Assembly (NCBI GenBank): GCA_031772115.1
Contig: JAPDPK010000150.1
Location: 1,674,001-1,738,000, forward strand
Source: Heritiera littoralis
Lineage: Eukaryota; Streptophyta; Magnoliopsida; Malvales; Malvaceae
Direction of reading: 5' to 3'
Length of the DNA stretch: 64,000 bases
Shown: positions 1 to 10,700 of the stretch, one piece after another
Layout of the letters: every line of letters starts with the position of its first letter
Numbering within the stretch: the stretch's first letter is position 1
Translations under genes and position numbers: made by a program
Notes under the pieces: model-generated
What the model was told of the DNA's origin: nothing
Databases searched by the model: none
Seen by the model: only the letters and a program-made list of their open reading frames with translations

Positions 1-156
1 TATTTACAGATGATGCTGATGATACGATGAGGTGCTAGTGGTAGTGGTGATACTGATGTTGAAGATAATGTATTTTTGTTTTTTTTAGTTAATTTATTTT
101 AAGATAATGTTTATGGATTTAAGTATAAATATTAGGTTTATTTTAAATGTTTCTCT

Positions 157-220
<64 letters not shown>

Positions 221-843
221 AATATAACTATAAATAATTAATTTTAGAACATTTTTTTTGACAAAATTCATAGAAATTAGCAACAAAATCTGTTAAATAA
301 GTGAAAAAATTCATCAAATTAGCGACGGAATTCATAACATTAGCGACGGAATTTCCGTCACTGATGCTCTTTAGTGACAGAATATTTATTGAATTAACAA
401 AAATAACAAACTATCAGCGACGGAATTAGCGACGGAAATTCCGTCACTGATGCCTTTTAGCGACGGATTTTTTTATAAAATAAAATAATAATAAAACTAT
501 CAGCGACGGAAATTTCCGTCGCTGATGCCTTTTAGCGACGGATTTTCATGTAAATTAAAAAACGAAATTATGTTTTTAGCGACGGAATTTTCCGTCACTA
601 ATGACATAAAATCCGTCGCTGATGTAAAAAAATTCCGTCGCTAATTAGCGACGGAATTACCGACGGAAATGAAGTTTTAGCGACGGAGTGAGCATCAGCG
701 ACATCGATTTTTCCAACAGAAAAATTTCCGTCGGTAATCCGTAGGTAATCCGTCGCTGAAGACCATCAGCGACGGAATTTAACTATCAGCGACGGAATTT
801 TCCGTCGCTAATTCCGTCGCTGAAAGTTCATTTTTTTGTAGTG
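1..843 (-). mobile_element. CACTA (En/Spm-type) transposon, one terminus with subterminal repeat array
   Basis: Read on the minus strand from 843, the element begins with CACTACAAAAAAA, the hallmark terminus of plant CACTA DNA transposons. From about 310 to 830 the motif GCGACGGA occurs about 18 times in either orientation, often as short palindromes pairing AGCGACGGAA with TTCCGTCGCT. Dense repeats of this kind are the transposase-binding subterminal regions of CACTA elements. The three bases after the end (844-846, AAT) would be one copy of the 3-bp target duplication. The other terminus lies left of the window, so length and autonomy are unknown. I see no transposase reading frame in the part present; the first 300 bases hold AT-rich sequence and a CT microsatellite. 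Confidence 0.85.
161..210. repeat. (CT)25 microsatellite
   Basis: This is an uninterrupted run of about 25 CT units followed by a short AT run. It lies inside the CACTA element. Confidence 0.97.
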
Positions 844-2674
844 AATATACACGAATTGTTAGTTTTTAATTATAAGGAGAAATTATTAAGGTATGGACAA
901 TGAAAATATTAAGTTTGGGTACATTCTTGGTACCAAAATATTAGGTTGGACTTTAACCCAAAACAAAAGTTGGCTTGAACAAAAAAAATCTTCCGACAGA
1001 ATAACCAATGAACGTTGTTGAAGTCCAGGCATGTGCTTGAACATTTCATTATTATGCATCAAGTTCATGAATGTATAGCCCTAAGAGTAAATTGCGCTGT
1101 GAGCTTGTCTTTGCAAATTGATTTGGCTATTTGCTCCACGCTCCTGGATGAAATATTTCTTCTGCCAAGTGTAACACAGTGCTATATCTGAAGCTTCTTT
1201 TCCCTCCTTTACCGATTAGATTGTGTGATAATGATTGTATATTTAGGTGGATGATATGGTCATCTTTTAGGTTATCTGTGAAAGCCTGAGGTATTTGTAG
1301 CCCCATGAGATAAATTAAACATATAATCTTAAATGCAACATGATATGGATCAAAACTTTGATTAAAGTATAAATAAATTTGATAAAAACTAAAAAATTAT
1401 TATGTTTGATGTGTCGATATGAATTGTGATACAATAAATTTTATACTTTTATATAATTTAACATGATACAAACATAAAATATATATTCAAATTTTCAGAT
1501 ATAAATAAAATCTTTGCCATTTACTCCTAGCGTTTGGGTTGGGTAGAAATGGGTTGAAATTCTTTGATACTAATAGCTTTATGAAAATTGAGTTCACACA
1601 TGTATAAATATATACATAATTTTAGATATGATGAAAACAATCATAAAAAAAAAACAAAAATTATATGGGTTTAAGTTTTTTAAAAATATATTTAAATTTG
1701 ATAAAAATTAAAAATTTTATTTTGTATATCAACATAAATTTAACAGATAACAGACACAAATAATCATCAATTTTATATAAAGATAAATTATTCAGTTTGT
1801 ATATTTTTTTACTATTCACATTTTTCAAAAGTCGTGCTTAAATCGCTAATGTTAAAAGTGCATCCAAATTATGGTTACTCTTCTTTACAAATTAAGGGTT
1901 CATTTGACACAATAATGTAATTGGTAGTGATTAAATTGGGATTTTGGTGAAGTGAGATTAATTTTATGATGATAAGATTAAAAATTGTAACAATAAATTT
2001 AAAATTAATAACAAGATAATTTTTTATTTGATAAATTAACTGTAGGCTATGGTATGTTTAGAAGAGACACATGTGCTTAATATCATATTAGACTGAGTCA
2101 TACACTTAGTCAATATGCTTAATATATGACATCATAGAACAAGTCTTGCTTGCCCAATGTAGTACCAACTTTGGTACCAAAGTTGTGTGGTTCAATTTTA
2201 TCCTAATCTCTCACTTAATAGGGTTAAAATTCACTAAAAATTATATATAAATTTAATTTTAAAAAATATTTTTTATTTAACTTGTTGAAACAAATTTTGA
2301 TATTTTAATTTTCATTTTACACAATACAAGTAAGAGTCAATATTACACGAAAATGAAATATATTCACTGATTGCCAAATCTACTAAAAACTTGACTCTTC
2401 TACCTAAAAGAAGATGGTTTGTTGACTTTCCCTTTGTCACTTCTTCCTTAGCTACTCTCATATAACATATTCCCTTGTTTTCATCTGAATTTCCGTCATA
2501 GTTTATGGCATAAACTAATGAAGAAACTGTTGGCAAGCTGATGTAAATCCGCGTTTCAGCTTCTCTCTTATCAATATTGCTGATGATTTGACTATTTGAA
2601 CAGACAAGTTCCTTCGCCATTTTTCCTTGCTCTGCAAACTTCAAAGTCTCCCGGACCGATTTGCTCGAGCTCCC
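844..2674. other. Intergenic region upstream of CCaMK
   Basis: This is AT-rich sequence without a convincing gene. The segment nearest 2674 is the CCaMK promoter and 5' UTR. A perfect 20-bp palindrome centred on GGTACC lies at 2166-2185. A 110-residue open frame on the minus strand at 2312-2644 matches nothing I recognise and I do not call it a gene. Confidence 0.6.
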
Positions 2675-5600
2675 ATGGGACAGGAGAAGGGAAAACTCAG
2701 TGAGGAATACGAAATCTTGAACATCCTGGGCAGAGGAGGATTCTCAGTTGTAAGAAGAGGTGTAAACAAAGCAGATGGAGATCAGAAAAGTACTCGTGAA
2801 GTTGCCATTAAAACACTGAAAAGGTTCGGCAATACTCCGGCAGCTTCAGCGCCATCGCGAGTCAGTGCTGAGAAAACCATGTCTTCGATGGGATTTCCGG
2901 CATGGAATCAGGTTTCCATCTCGGATGCCTTGTTGACAAACGAGATTCTGGTCATGAGAAGGATTGTGGAAAACGTTTCACCCCATCCAAACGTGATTGA
3001 TCTCTACGATGTCTACGAGGATCAAAGCGGGGTGCACTTGGTGTTGGAACTATGTTCAGGCGGGGAGTTGTTTGATCGGATTGTGGCTCAAGAGCGGTAC
3101 TCGGAGGCGGGAGCAGCTGTTGTGGTTAAACAGATTGCGCAAGGATTAGCAGCACTGCACCAAGCAAACATTGTCCATAGGGATCTGAAGCCTGAGAATT
3201 GCCTTTTCTTGAACAAAAGTGAGGATTCTACGTTGAAGATCATGGACTTCGGATTGAGTTCAGTGGAAGAGTTCACTGATACGGTTGTTGGGTTGTTTGG
3301 TTCGATAGACTATGTGTCACCCGAGGCTCTTTCTCAAGGCAAAATCACTCCCAAGAGTGACATGTGGTCCTTGGGAGTCATCTTGTACATCTTACTCTCC
3401 GGGTATGTCCATCTGAACCAAATGATTCTCTCTTTGAAAGCAAATAAGTCGTGTCACTTATTAGTTGTTTGAACTTAATTTGATAATTATTTGAATTTAA
3501 TTTGTTTATTTTTTAATCGAATCTGAGTTCAGTTTATTTCAAAAATAAATCTAGTCGAGTTCGAGTGATTCGTAAACTTAATTGAATTTTTTAATATATA
3601 TTTTTTATATTTTAATATAAATTTATTATTTTATCTTCAATACATTATTGAAAAATGAAAAATTTAATTTATTAAGTCGAATTTGAGTGATTCCAATATT
3701 CTATCAAGTTAAACTAAAACATTCTATTAAATTAACTTCAAACTTTAAAAATTAATGTTGATCGAATCTCAAGACTCGAATTTTTGAATCGAATCGATTC
3801 AAATTTGATACTAAATTATCTTAACTCAATTTTATTACAGTTATAAGCATTACTATTTATTATCTCTGTATGTCATATGCTTCTTTTGTATTGCAGTTAT
3901 CCACCATTTATAGCTCAATCAAATCGGCAAAAGAAGCAGATGATAATTGCTGTATGTTTTCATTCATTCCTTCTTAATAATAGTATATATACCATGATGA
4001 TCCAGTTTTGGCTCCTGATGACCATGAAAATATAATATTGATTTCTTCACAGGGAGAGTATAATTTCGATGAGAGGACATGGAAGAACATTTCTTCATCA
4101 GCAAAGTATTTGATTTCTAATCTGTTGCAAGTTGATCCCGACAGAAGACCGAGTGCTGAGCAAGTATGGACTCTCCATTCTCATCTGAAACTCTGAAACC
4201 ATCGATTCATTTGTTTAACGAATTATTATAATCCTTGAAACAGCTTCTGGCTCATCCGTGGGTCATTGGGGATTCGGCCAAGCAGGAACAAATTGATGCC
4301 GAGATTGTTTCAAGACTACAAAGCTTTAATGCACGTCGGAAACTACGCGCTGCAGCCATAGCCAGCGTGTTAAGCAGCAAGGTTTTGCTGAGGACGAAGA
4401 AGTTAAGGACTCTGCTAGGTTCCCATGACCTTACGAAGGAGGAAATTGATAACCTCAAATCAAATTTTAAGAAAATGTCAGTATTCAAAGCCAACTTTTT
4501 TCTGAAGTTATCTACCATGGCTAGTAATAGGTTAAATACAAACAGATTTTGAGTTTGGTTCATTTTTTTTTATTCTTAAGTGTTTGGTTCATTAGTTATA
4601 GATTTTCAGGTTTAAAATGTTGAATTTTAAAGTAAAATCAATTTAATATAAGATAATTTTGGATTAGCCATTTAGGTTAGTTGGATTTGAATAATCTGAA
4701 TTTGATTTAATTTGAGTTCTAGTCGCTATGAGAGTTTATGAATAGACGTGTTTAAGTTGTTAGTTTTTCTCAATCAAATTAAGTTGAGTTGAGGTTGAAT
4801 GGATTTTTGGAATTAGAATCAACTTTGTGCAAGATCTAATTAGATTAAATCAAATCATGATGGATGTAAAATTTTGATGGGAAATTAATCTAAGTATTTG
4901 GTAACAATCATGCAGATGTGCCAAAGGAGACAATGCTACCTTACCTGAATTTGAAGAGGTGCTAAAAGCAATGAACATGTCATCACTGCTCCCTTTGGCT
5001 ACTCGTATCTTTGATCTATTCGATAGCAATCGCGATGGAACTGTTGATATGAGGGAAATTGTGTGTGGATTTTCCAGCCTTAGAAACTCCAAAGGAGATG
5101 ATGCTATCCACTTGTGCTTTGAGGTGCACTCTTCTCAATTTGTCTATGCATTAATGTTAAAACAAACTATATAACGTGAAAATTGAAAAACCTTAAAGAT
5201 CGAAAAAACTTAGTACAAAGGAAAAAGATTGAGTTAAAAAAATATTTTTTTGATTAATTTTGAGTTTCAAAAATTAAACTCAAATCAAATCTTAAATCTT
5301 GAATTTTCAAATCAAGTTAAAATTTGATATTAAATTGTCTCGTGTGAACTCGATTATCTAAGAACACCAACAACCAAAAAAGAGACATTAAAGAGATGGC
5401 AAATGCTTTTCACCAGTGATTTCTCACCATCCTTTTGCTTCCTTGGCTAACAGATGTATGACACAGATCGATCGGGTTGCATTACCAGAGAAGAACTAGC
5501 ATCAATGCTTAGAGTAAACTCTCTTCCCTCTCCTCTACAATGCATGTTTTGCAATTACAATATTCAACATAGAAATAACAATGATTGCATTTATTCATCA

Positions 5601-5778
5601 GGCTTTGCCTGACGACTGTCTTCCACCAGATATCATGGAACCTGGAAAGTTAGATGAAATCTTCGATCGGATGGACGCAAACAGTGATGGGAAGGTTACT
5701 TTCGACGAATTCAAGGCCGCCATGCAAAGAGACAGCTCCCTCCAAGACGTTGTCCTCTCTTCTCTTCGTCAACAATAG
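2675..5778 (+). CDS. CCaMK: Calcium- and calmodulin-dependent protein kinase CCaMK (DMI3 type)
   Basis: This nuclear Ser/Thr kinase decodes calcium spiking in the common symbiosis pathway for arbuscular mycorrhiza (and nodulation in legumes). Exons: 2675-3402, 3897-3951, 4053-4163, 4244-4476, 4916-5123, 5454-5513, 5602-5778; all join in phase to 523 aa, the same length as legume CCaMK. The kinase domain starts near residue 12, with a glycine loop at 19-24, Lys46, the HRD Asp170 and the DFG Asp191. Thr270 sits where the regulatory autophosphorylated threonine lies. An autoinhibitory, calmodulin-binding helix spans about 317-340 (QSFNARRKLRAAAIASV). Three complete EF-hand loops follow at 412-423, 448-459 and 490-501. 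The first in-frame ATG is 2675. Nothing is broken. Other CDPK-family kinases have four EF hands, so the family call is firm. Confidence 0.97.
3403..5453. repeat. Related AT-rich repeat fragments in CCaMK introns
   Basis: Introns 1, 4 and 5 contain similar AT-rich blocks with recurring words such as TTTGATACTAAATT and TCGAATTTGAGT, clearest at about 3760-3840 and 5275-5360. Similar text returns at about 23430-23730. They look like decayed copies of one dispersed repeat. I cannot assign a family and the alignment is by eye only. Confidence 0.4.
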
Positions 5779-7311
5779 TATTCTTCCCATGTTTTCCGGT
5801 ATGCAATGATCGGAACGGCGGCGGTGAGATATGGCCGAAGTTCTGCTTGACGGATGCTGAAGAAGATGAACGGGACGTAGAGTAAGGATGGGCAGAGGAG
5901 ACAGGCTGAGGGAAGGGTTTGCCTTCTTGGCAAGGTTTTGAAACCTTTGACTAGTGAAATATAATAATAAAAATACTTAAATCTTTGGCGGCATTAGAAA
6001 TCAATTTTTCTTTTTAAGCTGACAGAAGAACAGAAGCCACGAAAACAAGGAAGAAATCTGGTTTTAATATGAAGAAAAAAGAAATGAAAAGAAAGCTTAG
6101 GGTTTTAAACTTCTTTTGAAAAAGTTTAACAATCAAATAGAGCAGTAACTTTTTGCACAAAATCATTTAAGTCCTCAATCATTTTGTTAAATGACATTAA
6201 TTTTATTTGCATCATATGCATGTGATCATTCATAAAACTATTTAAATCAAATGAGTTATTTTGAAATTTATTTACTGTAAAATAAAAATTTATGATTTTT
6301 TACAATAAAATAAAATGCTAAAAACTTATGCTAAAATTCGAAGATATTTGAGTGTTAAGCATTTAAAGAAAGGAATTACCAACCATAAAAAGATAAAATT
6401 AAAAAAAAGATAGACTAGTTTTAATTTTTTATTTTAAATATATTTAATGTTCATTATTTTAAATTGAGTTAATAGGTTAATGCACATAATTAATTATTTT
6501 TACAATAACAAATAAATCGATGTTTTATATTAATTTTCATTGATTTGATGATTATTATTTAATGATCTTACAGTAAATTTAAAATTATTAAATTTACAAT
6601 AAAAATTTCCAAAAGCAAGTTTATTTACTTATTCATATGAGAATGTTATTTGGTAATCACTTAGTATTTATAACAATATTCTCTTATGATAGTTGTATAA
6701 TGAACCTTCAACTAGAGAATAGAGATTACTAATGATGTTATACATGGAAATTATATATTTTGGTTTTACTTTAGTTATGGTTTTAACCATATATGTCACA
6801 ATCATGTACCTTTAGATATCTAATTATTATATGAATAATAAAAATATTTTCTTGTAATAAAAATAAAGAATTGTGTTTTTTTTTTGTCACCACTTGCACT
6901 AGCATACGTTATTTTTTTCGTTTTGCAAAAATCAACTTATTAGAATGTATATTTTTCGCTTATATGATCAATAATTATTTTTACATTTGATGTAAAATTA
7001 AAGTATTCTGTTTATTATTATTTGAAGCATATAATATGACATTTTTTTTATACATTGTTTCGTAATTTTTTATCACGATTAACCCACTTTACCTATTTAT
7101 TGGGTTGCTTATCGTAAAACTGACCCACCTTACTTATCCCAACAAAAGCACTCAATGTAGAGTTAGATGGTCAATAATTGACTTTGATATCATTTGTGAT
7201 GTGAACGTTATTGTTTTGGAATTTTTTAAATTAATATAAATGTAATTTTATTTTCATAAATAAATTTATCTATATTAAACTATCTGGTCATCGAAGCCTG
7301 AGCTAAACTAA
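5779..7311. other. Intergenic region between CCaMK and CstF77
   Basis: The first 200 bases are the presumed CCaMK 3' UTR. The rest is strongly AT-rich with no coding signal or recognised RNA gene. Confidence 0.6.
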
Positions 7312-7529
7312 GAGTTAGTTTGAATGAATGATGCGATTGATCTCGGTGAAATTAAAATGAGAGAAATGACTATCGTAAGGATAAGTTTTATTAATAAAAT
7401 ATTTAAAAAAAGGATAAAAAAATAATTTTATAATTTTTTTTATCTTTTTATGATTTTTTATTTTATTTTATGTGAAAGATTCTATCACAACGCACCGTAT
7501 CAAAGCCAACCGATATACCAAACTAGCTC
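7312..7529. mobile_element. Tourist-like (PIF/Harbinger) MITE upstream of CstF77
   Basis: The 218-bp segment starts GAGTTAGTTTG and ends CAAACTAGCTC, an imperfect terminal inverted repeat close to the G(A/G)GCNNGTTTGG ends of Tourist-like MITEs. It is flanked on both sides by TAA (309-311 of the 7 kb block and 7530-7532), the target duplication typical of PIF/Harbinger transposition. The interior is AT-rich and non-coding. It ends 199 bp before the CstF77 start codon, so it lies in the promoter or 5' UTR. The inner parts of the repeats are diverged, so it is not a recent insertion. Confidence 0.7.
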
Positions 7530-7728
7530 TAAGCGTCTGAGCCGGACATGTGAGTGGCTCTCCCTTCTCACTTCTCAATGAACTTTTAAGGCCCATCGCA
7601 CCGGAGGTTTATTCACAGTTTACTCTATGTTTTCCTTCTCCTTTTGTTTAAAAAAAAAATAGAACAATTTAATTTAAACCCGCGCTGCCAATGCCCTGAT
7701 TCATTTCCCCAATTCCAGTCCTAACCCC

Positions 7729-10700
7729 ATGGCTACTACAGTTGATAAATACAACGTCGAGTCTGCTGAAATTCTCGCCAATAGTGCATTGGTTCACTGC
7801 TTCCTTCTTTCATTTGATTTACGTTTTTCTTTCACTCTTTTTTTCCGTTTTTACTGACCTTGTTTCTGTGTTTTTTCTTTGCTCTAGCGTTTACCAATTT
7901 CGCAGGCCACGCCAATTTATGAGCAACTCTTGTCAGTCTTTCCCACGGCTGTAAATTTCTTATTCTTCTCTTTTATTTTTGATTTTAATTTCAAGTTTAA
8001 TTTGGTTATTATTATATTTTTTATAGCTATGATGTGAAAATCTCAGGCAAAATATTGGAGGCAATATGTGGAGGCGCAGATGGCAGTGAATAACGATGAC
8101 GCTACAAAGCAAATATTCAGTCGCTGTTTGTTGAATTGTCTTCACGTTCCTCTTTGGTAAATGCTTTCTCACTCGGTTTCTTTCATGAATTCTTCAAAGT
8201 AAGGAAAGATTTAAGGCTTGTTTGGTTGTTTAATTTTCCTTTTATAGTTTTATTTTTTGTTCTTGCGGCTTGTTATTTTCTGTTTGGTATAAAAAAACCT
8301 GAATAAATAGCTAAAATGTAAACGGTATTTCAAAGGTAATTGCTCCATATGGAAGTAAGATCATATCATTCCTTTTGTTATTTATGAAATGGATACTTAA
8401 TTTTCATCTATTCCTTCATGAATGGATGAGAGCTTACTTGGATGTTTTCTCAGAGGATGTACCTATTTAATTCAAATAATAAGATAATTTTAACCAATAA
8501 TTTTTGGTCTGTTGTGACATTAATGTGCCTTGTTTGGTGCTTGATGGCATGGAGTAGTTGGATAGAAAGAATGGCAACTTGATTTGATAGCTTACATCAT
8601 GGTGCTTCTATTGGTTTTATAGGCGCTGTTATATTCGATTCATCAGGAAGGTCAATGACAAGAAAGGTGTAGAGGGTCAGGAAGAGACTAGAAAGGCATT
8701 TGATTTTATGCTTAGCTATGTTGGTTTGTTTTCTCTTGAACCTTAAGGCTTTTGGTCTTTTGCAGTACTTATTGCTTATCTTCTTAGTTTAGAAATTTTA
8801 GTAGTAAAAATGGAATATCATCATCATCATCACTAGAGTTTTTATCACAATAGATTAAGGCAGGCAACATAAATCAATATATGAACTCACATTAAGTCGT
8901 CAACATGAATTCTTCTTCTCTATTGGTTCCCATCCAAGGCAATGTGTTCTTCCAACTTTAATGCTGCCATATCTTTCTGAATGACTTCCTTCCATGTCTT
9001 TTTTGGTCTTCCAGTAGTTTTGATCATTTTTTTCGGTTCATAGCCTCCACTCTCCTAATTGGAGTATCCATAGATCTATAAAAATGGAATATATAGTTGT
9101 TATATTTCTAAAACACATATCACAACATTTGACTAAGCAAACTTGAGGATTATAGGATTTGGCCAGTAGTGGATTTTGACTTTGAGGGGGCTAAAGCAAT
9201 ATCTTATAATCATAATATTTTTTTTAAAAAAAATTTCTCAAAATATTTCAAATCTATTAACAATAGATTTTAGATGCAATATATAACAATAAAAATTACA
9301 AGTATGGTAACATAACATGTGAATATATGTATAACAAATTGAATATATTAAGCAGTTGATCTTACGATTTCAACTTATAAATCACTAGCAACATTCTTTA
9401 TAGAAAAAATCATTATATCTTTTAAAATATTATAATATTCAATGATTTTAAGCATTAAAGTAAAAAAAGTGTACATAAAAATTATTATTATTATTTCTAA
9501 AAGAAGGACAACCTAGTGCACAAGGTTCTCACATTGTGAGGTCCGAAGAGGGTTATGTGTATGAATCCTTCCCTCTACATTAACAAGAGGCTATTTCCAT
9601 TTGAACCCATTAAATAATAAAAAATAGATTATAGAACAATATAGTGGAGACAGCGTAGGTATGATATCAATAATGTTTGACTGTAAATGTGTAGCATTTG
9701 ATTCTCTGATACATTAATGATAACAATGATCAACAATTTTTTAACATAAATTTAGATTGTTATCACAGTTGTAAACATTTTTAGTTCTTTTATTGCTCTT
9801 TGCATTTTGAGAATTTTTAATGTCTCATCCTTATTCTTTGACATAGACTCTTCCGTAATTTGTTAATCTGAGCAATAATCAAATGATTGAATCAGATCCT
9901 ATGGTTATTGCTTGATTGTTTGAAATTTAATGGCAGGAAATTAAATGGCATTGTATATTAACTATCAGAATGGATTAATCTAGTTAATCAAACAGTTTAA
10001 CATGCATTTCTAAAAACATATATTTCTAGAAATAAGGTTTCTGTTAAATACACTAGACTGTATACCATATTCAGAAAGCTAATTCTCTATATTTCTGATG
10101 TTTATGTTATCAGGAACGGACATAGCATCTGGGCCTGTATGGATGGAGTACATCGCATTTTTAAAATCATTGCCGGTTGGTGAAGTTCTTTCCCTAGATT
10201 TTCCATTATCATAAATTACTATTTAACTTTTATGCGTGTGTGTATGTTATTATTTTCTTTTGAAAGAGATGGTTTTCCAGGCTGCAAACACTCAGGAAGA
10301 GTCACAGCGAATGACTGCAGTGCGGAAAGCTTACCAGAGAGCTATTGTTACTCCAACCCATCACATTGAACAGCTATGGAAGGATTATGAAAATTTTGAA
10401 AATTCTGTCAGCCGCCAGCTGGTAAAGTTTTGCATGATGGTGAACTTTTTTGATTTTGGTTGCATATTTGCTAGTTTGGTGCTGGTGCATGCCTTCCATG
10501 TAAATTTATAGGAATGCTGTACTTATTATCTTATTGAGCAGGCCAAAGGACTCCTATCTGAATATCAACCAAAATATAACAGTGCAAGGGCTGTGTATAG
10601 GGAACGGAAGAAATATGTGGACGAAATTGATTGGAATATGCTTGCTGTACCACCAACTGGCTCTTGTAAGGTAATTTCTTGCGAATTTTCTATCTTTTTT

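Larger units (their letters stand above)
8724..10113. other. CstF77 intron 4, repeat-bearing
   Basis: This 1.39-kb intron contains the 3' end of an RTE-type LINE (8816-9075) and an Au-like SINE fragment (about 9505-9612), both antisense to the gene. AT-rich sequence of no recognised type lies between them. Confidence 0.8.

Noticed and set aside
300..843. Regularly repeated short motif that could suggest a CRISPR-like or satellite array
   Set aside because: Spacing is irregular, the motif occurs in both orientations and the array ends at a CACTA terminus, so it is a transposon subterminal region.
2312..2644. 110-residue open frame on the minus strand just upstream of CCaMK
   Set aside because: No recognisable domain, and it overlaps the CCaMK leader and promoter. 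A frame of this length can occur by chance.
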